The notes beneath the pieces are model-generated. The model ran no database searches. It was not told the DNA's origin and saw only the letters and a program-made list of their open reading frames with translations. A stretch of 64,000 nucleotides of DNA from Hirudo medicinalis (lineage: Eukaryota; Annelida; Clitellata; Hirudinida; Hirudinidae). The translations under genes and the position numbers were made by a program. The stretch is from NCBI GenBank assembly GCA_011800805.1, contig MPNW01000222.1, positions 1,630 to 65,629 of the forward strand. The letters run 5' to 3'. Positions 12,701 through 23,154 of the stretch are shown one piece after another (the first letter of the stretch is position 1; each line of letters opens with the position of its first letter).

Positions 12701-15491
12701 TTCCGGTTGCCTCTCGTTCTCTGATTAACATTGGAAATTGTGTTTCTGTAGAGCGCTGAGGAACTTACAAAAGAATTTTTGTCAGAATTTTTTTCCGAAT
12801 TATGGTATTCAGCTTTGCAAAAGCGCTGTCTACTGATGATGCTGGAAGGCGATGAAAGATTGGTGGCGCTTGGACAAGGATGAAGACGCAAATCGTCCTC
12901 TGAGAAATACGAAACCCCTGCTTGCGATCGATTTGAAATATCGGACACTTTCATATGGAAATAACGACTTTCATTCTCGGTTTTTGAACCAACTTTCGGA
13001 ACGATATCGGAAAGGCTAACATTCTGCGAAGGAAGGCTCGAACTTCCCATGTCGTAAGTGTTAAAACTGTTTTGTAGTGAAGCGTCGCTATAGACGTACT
13101 CCGTAGTTGCATTTGTAAGAGCCTGACTGCTTGCTGGTCGAGTTGTAACGCTAGGTGGGTAAGTTGTGAAAGTATTTTCAGATGAAATATCGACCTGCCT
13201 TTGACTAGCAATCTTTTCGTCTGACTCTATGGGTTCCACCTTCGGAGTGTTTTGCATTTCAGGTGAACTGGTGTATTTCTGTGCTTCTCTGAGAAATGCT
13301 GCGACGTCCATCTTCATCTTGGACTCACTTCGTACTTTACCTTCGGAATGGTCCACGTGACCAGTCATCGTCACCAAATGTGTCGAAGTTTCACTTTCCT
13401 TTGGATCTTCCTTAGATGATACACAGTCGATTGAATCCTGTTGAGCATCTGCTAGATTCGTGTCTTGTTTGAGAGGATACACCTCCCATTGCATACTATC
13501 TTTATCGATCTTTATCGACTTCACTTGACTATCCTTATCCCAGTGGTCGATGTCCGTGAATGATTTTTCTACTTCGTCAGAAATACTCTTAACCATTTCA
13601 TTGTCGGTAACTTCATTTACTTTTTCAGTTGCATCCTTTGTTTCTTCAATGTTTCCACCTTCATTAACGTTCAAAGAATCGTGGCCCTTACTGTTGTTGC
13701 TGAAGTTTGTGTAGTTACTGGTTTTTGATCTGCTAGTCGAAGAAATGTTTTTTGATGTCTTCGGGGAAGAGTCTGGCTGAGTGCCCAGACTTTCGCTGAT
13801 AGTCTGTCCGGTAGATCTGGTTGGAGATTTTGTTGAGGTGCTTTGAAGAGTATTCTGTAGCGACGCATTAGTCGTTGTGGTGTATTTGCCAGATGTGCTT
13901 CTGTGCAACCCTACGGAGGACTTGCTCTTTGTTGAAGCAGTCCGACTTTGAATAAGTGAGGTTTTATTACTTGGACTTTTAGATGACTTGCTAGAGTTAT
14001 ACAAGCGTCGAACTTTCTTTTCAGGAAATTCTGTTTGGATATCGCTGGTTTCGTAGCTCTTACCAGTCTCTGATATTTCACTCTGCGTCGACTGATCAAC
14101 TTTGGTGCTCTGAGAAGTTTGTGTTGAATTGGCCGAGGAGTAGGATTGATTAAGGTGTTTGATGATTTCCTGACTTCGACTTGTACTTGTGGTTTTGCTG
14201 GTTTCCTCCACCGATTGAGAGCGGTTGGCCTCTTCAGACTTATTGCTTGTTCCAGTGGTTCTTGTAGCCTCTCTAGTACTTGACGATGTTTTGTTGTCAA
14301 AGCTGCTCGGATTACTTTTACTAGTTAAAAATGCAGATGCTATTTCTTTGGCCGCCATGCTTGGCGATTCTATTGAACTTTTTGTCTTGCTGAGTCGCGA
14401 TCCTGTCTTTCCAGTAGAACCGGATTTAGTCGGGGTCCGTGGCTTGCGATGAATTTTATAAGAACGGTGGAACTCGTCCTCAGAAGAACTGCTGGAAGGG
14501 GCGACCTTTTTTGGCAGACTCTTCTTTTTGTTCAAAGCAAATACCACTTGGGATTGCCTTTTATTGGCTTTATTCTTTTTGGTCGCACGAGAGTCATTAG
14601 AACTGTTCGTCCGATGCTCCGTTGAACTTTTGAGGATGGAGGGCTTTTTCTTCTCACTCTTCCGTTTTTTAAGTCCAGTGTAAAAAGGCATCGTGGTAGT
14701 TCTCTTCTCCAATTGTGATATTTCGGACCCCTTGATGGACTCCGTGAAGAATCTATGAAGCATGTATTGTTTGTCGTAATGGAGGTTTCTGGAAAATAAC
14801 AACAAAGTAACAACAACAGTTGATTTTTAGATTCATTATGCATGCCACTACTTAATGAGAAGGCGACGAGATGAAAAAAAGTGATGAGGGATTTTGGGAT
14901 GCCAAACTTTGTGACTGCAAGTCTAGTCAAACATAATCTTATTCCTCCAAATTTATCTCTCATTGTTTTTCTGTTCATCTGAGGCTTAATGCAACTCTTA
15001 TTTTTCAGTCCCCCATAGAGTTCAGATTTTATCAGCAGGATGAAAAACCTGAAACAACTCCGGTCGACCTTGGCAGCATCACAAACGATTTCCTGTCCAA
15101 GGTAAGCAGTGTCGATTTAATTCTATCACTTTAAAATGGTACTTAACTGATACTCCGTGAGGTGTGATAATTTATACTTATGTATAACTATTCTCACATC
15201 TTGATAGCATAATTTATTTTATTCCCTGTATTTCTTGCACCGTCGTCATAACGTGATATCATCATCATCATCATCATCACCACCATCATCATCATACATC
15301 ATACAGATGCTGAGAAATAACAGAAAGCATAGACTAGGATACGGGCCACTTGGTGGTTACGGCATATTAAGACATCAATTCTTCGAGGTAAACGATGATG
15401 CTGATGCAGATGCAGATGGTGATGACGATGATGATGTTGATGCTGATGCAGATGCAGATGGTGATGACGATGATGATGTTGATGATGACGG

Positions 15492-15542
<51 letters not shown>

Positions 15543-15544
15543 CG

Positions 15545-15593
<49 letters not shown>

Positions 15594-15645
15594 NTGCTCA
15601 CCTGGAGGTAGTGATGATGATGATGATGATGAAAGGTGGTGGTGG

Positions 15646-15722
<77 letters not shown>

Positions 15723-16897
15723 GCGAGATCGATGATGAGGACTTACTTTGGATACATTTCTGGACCACTGGAGATGAGGTATTTAACTTTCAAGTCAACT
15801 TTACTCCACCAGGGGTTGGAATGGAAGAACCTCTTTAGAAAGTTCATTAAAGCTCCCTTGTCTTTCCAGCAGGTAAACAATCAGTTACTTTTGTTGTTGT
15901 TGTTGTTGCTGGTGGTGGAATATTTTCGAACTGTTTTATCTACTACTGCTAATGTTTCGCTAAGAGAAATAATCTGTAACACTTTTGCGATTTTTTCCTG
16001 ACATCCAATTTTGCACTTTTTCTTTTTTGCGAGAACAATTACATTTTTTTGTTGAAAGTTTTTAATTTTTCTTCGATTGCTCGAAGCAGGTTTATTTGTG
16101 TCTCTTATTGACTTGTTTCATTCGACCATGCTTGTTTGTTAACGTTACATGATGACGTCAGTCAGTAAACTCTCAAAATAAACAATGCTGTGGCGATGCT
16201 CTTTATTAAGTCAAATTAAGATGAGGATTATTATTACTTATTTATTATTACTTATTTGAATATTTATACGTTCAAATCTCAAACTAGCAAGTTAAGCGAA
16301 GTTAAGACTGAGTTCCATTATAATATGCAAGAGGTTCAAACACCTTGAATGTGTCACGTGAATGTTGATGAAGTCCATGTCACCAAAGAAATTTTAAGTT
16401 TTAATGTTGACAGTTGATTTGTTAATAATCTTCTCAAATGTTTTAGTAGGATAATTTGATTAAATATAGTTTTTTCAGAGGTATTAAATGATATAAATTT
16501 ATATAAAATGATGAAAGTACCACCATGGAAGGAAACAAACGACTAGTTGTTCACATTGTTATGGAAATATACGTAAAAATAACTGCAATTATTAAAATAA
16601 AGTGTAAATATTTATGAATAAATTATAAGTAACACGCGTTAGTTCTTAGTATGAAGTTCTATGCCAAGAATCCAAACCATATCGAGACTCGAGCAACTTG
16701 CTGACAAATATGTTCAAATGACTGAATTCCAGCTTGGTTAAAAAACTGAGTTTAAAAATTGAATTTAATTTCAGGACCTGAGAGCGCTTCAGAACCATCA
16801 TCCACACCTGGATGACCAAAGTTGGTCGTTCGACCTGGAGAGGGATAAGTTAATGTTCAAGCAATTTCAATTTGTCAACACTTCATACGGACAGTAA
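9798..16897 (+). CDS. AGC-type protein kinase with N-terminal membrane segment; non-RD catalytic loop
   Basis: Exons: 9798-10867, 10928-11139, 11221-11287, 11398-11556, 11630-11793, 11857-12076, probably 15009-15101 and 16775-16897. A hydrophobic helix (ALYYLYQIAWIGFVIFIVF) is followed by roughly 400 basic, Ser-rich residues, then the kinase: GRGSFGKV loop, FAIKL (ATP lysine), HGDVKPDN catalytic loop, TDFGMS, and YYMSPE. The HRD arginine is Gly, encoded across the intron at 11794-11856. The two last exons look like an AGC tail: TTPVD (turn-motif region) and FKQFQFVNTSY, an FxxF-F/Y hydrophobic motif with Gln at the phospho-site; the stop follows. The alpha-G to alpha-I part of the C-lobe is not found, so either an exon around 12,150-12,250 is missed or the domain is reduced. 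The first coding exon and start are unsettled. Linking the tail exons to the kinase is inference. Confidence 0.68.
12352..14788 (-). CDS. Large Ser/Thr/Lys-rich disordered protein, apparently nested in the kinase intron
   Basis: One long open exon of about 810 codons without a break, entered by a good splice acceptor (TTATTTTCCAG) at 14789-14790; an upstream exon has not been identified, and the first internal Met is a few codons in. The product is low complexity: poly-Ser stretches, many SSK/TSK/SRS patches and basic clusters (KKRKSEKKKP), with no transmembrane helix, signal peptide or known domain that I recognise. A length this great in AT-rich DNA is strong evidence of coding. It lies on the opposite strand between kinase exons at 12,076 and 15,009. 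Function unknown; candidates such as a cytoskeletal or nuclear scaffold would be guesses. Confidence 0.72.
15258..15730. repeat. GAT/ATC triplet-repeat tract in a kinase intron
   Basis: Dense, partly pure (GAT)n runs, with one N at 15594 inside the array and a (TTG)n run shortly after at about 15,890. Six-frame translation gives poly-Asp, poly-Met, poly-His and poly-Ser artefacts; none is a gene. The N suggests an unresolved repeat length. Confidence 0.95.
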
Positions 16898-17139
16898 ATG
16901 TTTGAGATTACTCAACAGTTGTTCATTGAACTCAGTAATAGAATTTTGAATGGTTATTAAGCTTTCAAGATGATGTTAGTGGTTGAAAAATATTCGCTCA
17001 ATGAACCATAATAATCTTTAAAAATCGTCTAACAATAATTTCGAGCTCAGAATAAAAAAAAAAAAGCAAAAAAACGTATTTGGCCAATCTCCTTTCAAAC
17101 CTACTTTTAATCAATTCTCAAGAACAGCAAATAATCTTA

Positions 17140-17300
17140 CGAATAATAATAATAATAATAATAACAATAATTTATAAAAAAATAATATAATTTAATAATT
17201 ACTATATAATATTTAATTTTATAATATTATACATTAATAAAAATGTAAATTATTTATAATTACAATTATAGTATTACATTATTATTATTATTATTATTTG
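17140..17300. repeat. AT-rich (TAA)n/(ATT)n block
   Basis: Short trinucleotide runs (AATAAT and ATTATT) around a nearly pure A/T stretch, just outside the left arm of the inverted-repeat element. Confidence 0.85.
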
Positions 17301-17380
17301 CGGTAATTACAAAGTGACATTGATTAAAAGTTGGGACATTCCACATCAAGTCATCACACGTCTGACTGATGTCAATCTAC

Positions 17381-18367
17381 GATTTTGCTGAAATTTGGCA
17401 CAGTCGTTAAACTATGATAGATGAGCATGTTAAAAAACTAAAATTTTAGATTTATGAGTCGTGAACTTTGATCAAATGCCAACAAAGTTGCGAATTCGCT
17501 GATCATCTCAGGTAAGCTTATTAGTTAATAAATTTGTTGCCTTTATAATTGTCGAACCGAAATTATAAAACATTAGACAGCTACTGTTGTTAACATTTTT
17601 AAATAGCAAAATAATTTCACAACTTATAATAGTCTCCAAGAAAATTACAAAATCTAATTAAACATGATTTGCTTAGATAGTTTTAGTTAAAGCATCGGTT
17701 GCATCAGTAATTTCCTGTGTCTTGAGTTTATAAGCGTTGTTGGTTGAAGACCTTCTGTTAAATATGATCACTTGATATCATTAGCAATCAACACATCAGC
17801 AGGATGAGGACAGTGGAACAATCGAACTGGCCCACGTTGTTCAAGAAAATTCACTTCAAACTTTGAGCTCCAAAAACGTTTACATGACACACGCAAGTCA
17901 CCAATGACCGTCATATTAGCTGTTACATATTCTTTAATTTTTATAAATGCAATGGTTCAATAATCAGTGATGGAAGTATATAGAACACGACCTACTCTTG
18001 ATTCATTGCTATGTGACAACTTTTTCACTTTTACTGATTTAATTTTTGTACGAACTTACCTTGAGCCGGTTTTAAAGGGATTAATTGACAATATCTTGTT
18101 AAATATTGAAAATAAAATATTCTAAGTAAGTTGCCCAAATAGAGCCTTCGAATACCTTTAATTTGATAGATATTTATATATATATTATCCTTCTAGGTTT
18201 TCTACAACAAAACTTACAACTTACAACCTCTCAACCATGCGAGGTATTGGCGTTTGATCAAAGTCCAACGACCCATATTTCTGACACCAAAAATCTAAAA
18301 TTTTAGTTTTTTAACTGAAATGAATACTCATCCAGTTTAACAACTGTGCCAAATTTCAGCAAAATCC
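17381..18367. mobile_element. Non-autonomous element with long inverted arms
   Basis: The arm at 17381-17480 is repeated in reverse complement at about 18251-18367. Shared blocks in order are GCTGAAATTTGGCACAG, GTTAAAC, TTAAAAAACTAAAATTTTAG and ACTTTGATCAAA with GCCAA, with small indels between them. Weaker similarity continues outwards (GTCATCACAC... against ATCAACACAAC...) for about 50 bases on each side, so the true ends are probably near 17,330 and 18,410. The roughly 770-base centre has no open frame of interest. This is the architecture of a foldback or long-TIR MITE. No target-site duplication was identified. Confidence 0.7.
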
Positions 18368-18654
18368 AAGTTGGTGATGTCAGATGTTGTGTTGATTAGA
18401 CGAGGATGCTCACCAACATCTTATTAATTTCAGCTTTTTATGCACGACTAATCAAATATTTGACAACAAAAATAATAAATATTTAATAACAATAATAATG
18501 TTTGTTATGTTGTTACATTCGGTGTCATCGATATTATTACACAAGAAAGCCCCGGCAATTCGGTCATCAAGAAAATAATGAAGGCGTAAACACTTGTGCT
18601 TAGAAATGATGACTTCCCACTGAGTGTTGGTTCCAAAGTGTTTGCACAAGAAGG

Positions 18655-18785
18655 AAGGAGATGACAGAAAGGAAGGATGAAAGAAAGTATGGATGAAAGG
18701 AAGGATGGATGGAAGGATGGGAAGATGGGAGGATGGATGAAAGGAAGGATAGATTAAAGGAAGGATGGTTTGATGGGTGAAGGCA
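18655..18785. repeat. Purine-rich GGAAGGAT-type degenerate repeat
   Basis: A run of AAGGAAGGATGGATG-like units on the plus strand; the minus strand reads as artefactual Pro/Ser/His peptides. I see no gene in 16,900-21,370 that I can support. Confidence 0.85.
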
Positions 18786-19895
18786 AAACAGGGACACAAA
18801 ATATTGGAAAATGTTGAATATTTGTTCCATGCGTCTGCGTTTTGTTAGAAGAAGCAATCTCCTTCTGTGTCTTCCCTCATCGATTGATACATTGATCCAA
18901 GTGTCGTGGTGAATTCATTCAGCCATCTTTGTGCTCGAAAAGCAGAATTAGTTGCTGTGTAAACTCGGTTGATCGATTTATGTCATCCGACAAAAACTCA
19001 AACCCCAAATTCTGCGAAGTTTATTTTCATTTCATAGCTTCGATCAATTTGCAGAGCAAAGCAGTTTGTAATGTACTCGGTGAGAGACATTTTGAAAATG
19101 CGAATGCTTACTTGAATTGAGCTCGAATGAAGTAATGGCATTGATTGCATGTTGTTCCTAATGCCGGCATTTACTATGGATCATGCACGCTCTCCCTCTT
19201 CGTGCATCAGGATCTCTCTTAATTTCACAAAATGGATGAACGGATGTTGAGGTCGACATTGCGCTGCTCAAGATTGCAACCTCTCAGAACAGGTAAGTTG
19301 CGTTCTTTCCTTGAATAAGGCTTTGTTTTTGTTGCTTTTGCTTATGCTTCGTATTATCACGAACATCATCCGTTGTTGTTGTTGTTGTTGGTGTTGATGA
19401 CTCAGCATGGAGGTATGTCGACACGGGAATAAAATTAGCTTTTGACGGACTTGCTTTGGAATTCCCACAATGATATGATTATGCAACAACAACGAAAACG
19501 ACGACGACGACAACAACAACAACAACAATAATTATAATAAGCGTTAATAGAATATCGTTAAGTTCGATATTAACCATATTAAACAATATTATAATAATGA
19601 AATAACATCTTGTGAAAGTAATCAGAATAAAATATATTAACAAAGGACAATATTAAGACCAATAAGGTAAAGTATAATAATAATAATAATAATAATAAAT
19701 TTTAATTATCATCACATTAATATTAATATTATTAACATCATCCTGCCACTAACTTGATCAGTCTAATAAGATTGGCGGAAGTTAGTTTCGTTTCAATTGG
19801 TCAGCAGGGTTCAAACAACGTGACCAGAATGGAGCTGGAAAAGGAAGGAAGCTTCAGTGGTTTGTTTATTATGACACGTCGTTACCGTGCATTGC

Positions 19896-19985
19896 ATATC
19901 ATCATCATCATCATCATCGTCATCGTCGTCATCGTCATCGTCATCATCGTCATCATCGTCATCGTCGTCATCATCATCATCATCA
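19896..19985. repeat. (CAT/CGT)n triplet tract
   Basis: About 30 ATC/GTC triplets, framed by TTACCGTGCATTGCATATCA-like units that recur downstream at 20,030-20,072 and 20,885. Confidence 0.95.
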
Positions 19986-20048
19986 TTACCCTGCATTATA
20001 TATCATAATTACCCTGCATTGTATATCATCATAATTATCGTGCATTGC

Positions 20049-20899
20049 ATATCATTATCATTACCGTGCATTACAGAAATGATTGGCAACTCTTGTTGAG
20101 CCCCGACAGCATCCTCAGAAGAGTGGTCTTCGAGCGTTTCGGCCCTTAAAATCTTCTTACACTCTCGGGTGCCGGTCGCACACATCAGGTAAAAAGGTAA
20201 AAACGAACTCCCCTTGAAGGCCCCTTGAAGGCCACTATCCAACGATATTTGCACGCCTCGAAGAAATTCACGAATTTATGAAATTTATGAATTTCGCGAC
20301 GATTGGACGTGTCTTTCTTCTTGCCTCGCGAACAGTTACGACTTGGAGTTCCTGTGACCATTATGGAGTTCCATACCATTCAGAAGATGCCCCAACAGTC
20401 TCCGACACTCCTTCATTCATTTCTGATTCCGATTTCCCTGAGGAAGTGGTACAGGCCCGTGCCCCTACTTCGATTTCTCCCTCAAATCCAGTGTCAAATC
20501 GGTATACTTCTCGCACTTGAGCTCTCTTCCATCCTATCCTCCCAAGGGACCGTCAGTTCTGCCAGAATACGTGGTATCTGACTTTGTGGACGTGACTACT
20601 GCATCCGGCCTTTTGCCGATGTCTTTGAGCACCCGGGGACTTAATCCTACCACATCTGCTGCGACACACCAGTCATCTGCCTCCTTTCTTGATACTGTGC
20701 ATCTCTTCTGGTTGTATCGGAAACAGTCCTCATGCAGTAAGTACATTCTTCTCTGAGGTACAGACTCTCGAGCATTCGCTTTAGAGCAACCAGTCTTTAC
20801 TGCTTCCGTGACCCTCCTGGGATCTGCCGAAGTATTTAACATCCACTGTGTCCTTATCTTGCCGGTTCCTCAACGATATCATTATCATTACCGTGCATT
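20049..20899. mobile_element. 803-base GC-richer segment flanked by 24-base direct repeats
   Basis: The same 24 bases (beginning ATATCATTATCATTACCG) occur at 20049-20072 and 20876-20899. Between them, 20073-20875 is clearly richer in G+C than its AT-rich, triplet-repeat surroundings and holds overlapping open stretches on both strands (for example 20278-20520 plus and 20534-20842 minus) with no protein I recognise. The flanking repeat also belongs to a local family of TACCGTGCATT units, so it could be either a target duplication around an insertion or unequal exchange. I saw no inverted termini or poly(A) tail. Confidence 0.45.
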
Positions 20900-21086
20900 G
20901 TATATGTAATCATCCCTTTATCATAACCTTCCATTACTGTCTCATTGTTTACATTTATAACAACTTGTCCATTATCGCCGTCTTGTGCACTTTCATTGCT
21001 TATTGCTTGTATTTTTTGCAATTACTCATCTCAGTAATCATCATTACACGTTGATCACCACCTCGGCGTTCGTCATTATCGTAGTC

Positions 21087-21230
21087 ATCATTATCATAAT
21101 AATGATGACAATCATTATCATAATAATGATGACAATCATTATCATAATAATGACGACAATCATTATCATAATAACGATGACAATCATTATCATAATAATG
21201 ACGACAATCATTATCATAATAACCGTCACA
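21087..21230. repeat. Six tandem 24-base units, each self-complementary
   Basis: Six consecutive copies of a 24-base unit (ATCATTATCATAATAATGAT plus GACA), with one to four substitutions in later copies. The first 20 bases form an inverted repeat: ATCATTAT, a CATA loop, ATAATGAT. Translation in any frame is an Ile/Met/Thr artefact. Confidence 0.92.
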
Positions 21231-21378
21231 ATCATCATCATCATAATTATCCTCGTTCAGATATCTCGAGCATCAGGAAAAGATATCCAGACTTGAAAGG
21301 AAAATTCATCAGTCTTGTATTGGACGCATCGCCATCACCATCGTCATCATCCTCACCACCATTGCTTTCTCACCGCAG

Positions 21379-23104
21379 GGTGGGTCTCCATCTGGCCGGA
21401 CACAAGGATCCTTCCAGGATGAGCACGTACGTGGTGGGAGTTGAACCATGCTCAGTGGCCGACAAAGATGGAACAATAATCGTTGGTGATGAACTGCTGG
21501 AAGTGAGTGTCATTATCGTCATCGCCGTCGTCGTCATTAACATAGTCATCGACTTAGTGTTCAGCCCCTACCATCACTACCATCAAGAGCGTTAATAATC
21601 TTATATCACTAGCATCATCATCGCAATGATCGAATGGAGGTGTTTTGTATTTTTAGCGGAAGATTTAAGAGGCAATGTGGCATCTATTGCTCGATTGATG
21701 TAATTGAAAACAATGAGAAAGAATGTCAAGTTTGTACAAGTTATGATAACGATCCGCACATCGTTACCCTGGTGATTATCAAGGCTTGATGATGATTGTG
21801 ACGGAGATGGCATGTTTAAGACGTTGTCCTGAGCATCAACAAAACTCTCTGAGATTTCCAAGCAAAGTGAATCATGAACATCCGAGCGGAAAGTTCAACT
21901 CCACATTTGACATTTGAAGTCTCCGTGCGTGCTTCACGATGGAAAACCCATTCTCGACGTCAATGAGGCTTTTGAACTCGCTTCTCATTCATCATGACTA
22001 TCACCTCATCTTGTCACGACTATCACCACCACCACCACCACCATCATCATCATCATCGTCATCATCGTCGTCATCGTTAGCTCCCTTTCCTCTGACAAAC
22101 GATTGACCTCAACGAAGGAGGCAGAAATTAAGCACGACTGAAGAAATGAAATTCAGATGCAGACGTCTTCATCGTTAGCGCCAAATTAAGACGAGATCAA
22201 CAAATAGCAATTTGATTGTTTTAATTGTTTTTAATTTTTATTTGTGTTGGCAACTGAATCCAACGACTTTTACGTCTATCTTTTGTCGTTCATGCGTTTC
22301 TTTCTATCGCCAACACAACATCTAACAACACCTGCAGCCCTCTGAGCAAAGCTGTTAATTTACCAATCCGTCCAATACAGGTAAACGGACACGTCATTTA
22401 CGGCAGAAGTCATCTGAATTCTTCTGCAATCATCAAATCCATGAGCGGTCCTATGTTGGAACTGGTTATCCACAGGTAATGATGAAAACGATGATGATGA
22501 TGATGATGATGGTGACGATGACGATGACGACGATGACGACGATGACGATGATTATGAGGAGGAGGAGATGATGCTGACGTCATGTTTTTTATTCATAAGA
22601 CTGGAGAGTGTTTGGTGTTATGACAAGATTCATGAATCTTAAAGAGATGGTGGCAGGAAATATCAAGATGGAGATAAATAAAGTGGAAATGTGACCTTGG
22701 ATTATGCCTTGAAAATTTCAGGGATTCATCAGCTTTGGAGAACATGGCGGTGGTGACACCTTCAATCGCAATCTTTCAAGTGAATTTTTTTCTCTGATTT
22801 TATTCGATTTAAACACGTTTCAAAGCTTTTTTGATAAAGTTTTGAAATATTCTGCGACATTTTTGGGATGTTTGTTGCACTGCAGTCCTCATAAATATTC
22901 ATGAACTTCATCCTGGATTAGGAATGTTTTGTCGTCGTAATGACTCCATTTGCAGAAGCTAAGATATCGATCAACAACACAATCAACGAAGTGGATTCTT
23001 TCAAACAAGTACAACTGCTAATATTGACTCTCCTTTTCGAGTCCATTCCTTTATTTTCGCTCATTTAATCATCAACGCCACGACTATTGCTATCGCCATC
23101 ACTG

Positions 23105-23154
<50 letters not shown>

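Noticed and set aside
12951..14452. Additional frames inside the Ser-rich gene
   Set aside because: Shadows of the 810-codon frame.
15235..16001. Poly-Asp, poly-Met, poly-His and poly-Ser open frames
   Set aside because: They are translations of GAT/CAT triplet repeats in an intron; every frame on both strands is open for the same reason.
18452..18857. His/Pro/Ser-rich minus-strand frames
   Set aside because: Produced by a degenerate GGAAGGAT repeat.
19231..19290. Possible exon ending in GTAAGT (frame EVDIALLKIATSQN)
   Set aside because: Good donor, but a stop directly upstream in frame, no acceptor and no family likeness.
19754..20099. Open frames rich in Ile/Val or Asp/Ser
   Set aside because: Same cause: a CAT/CGT tract.
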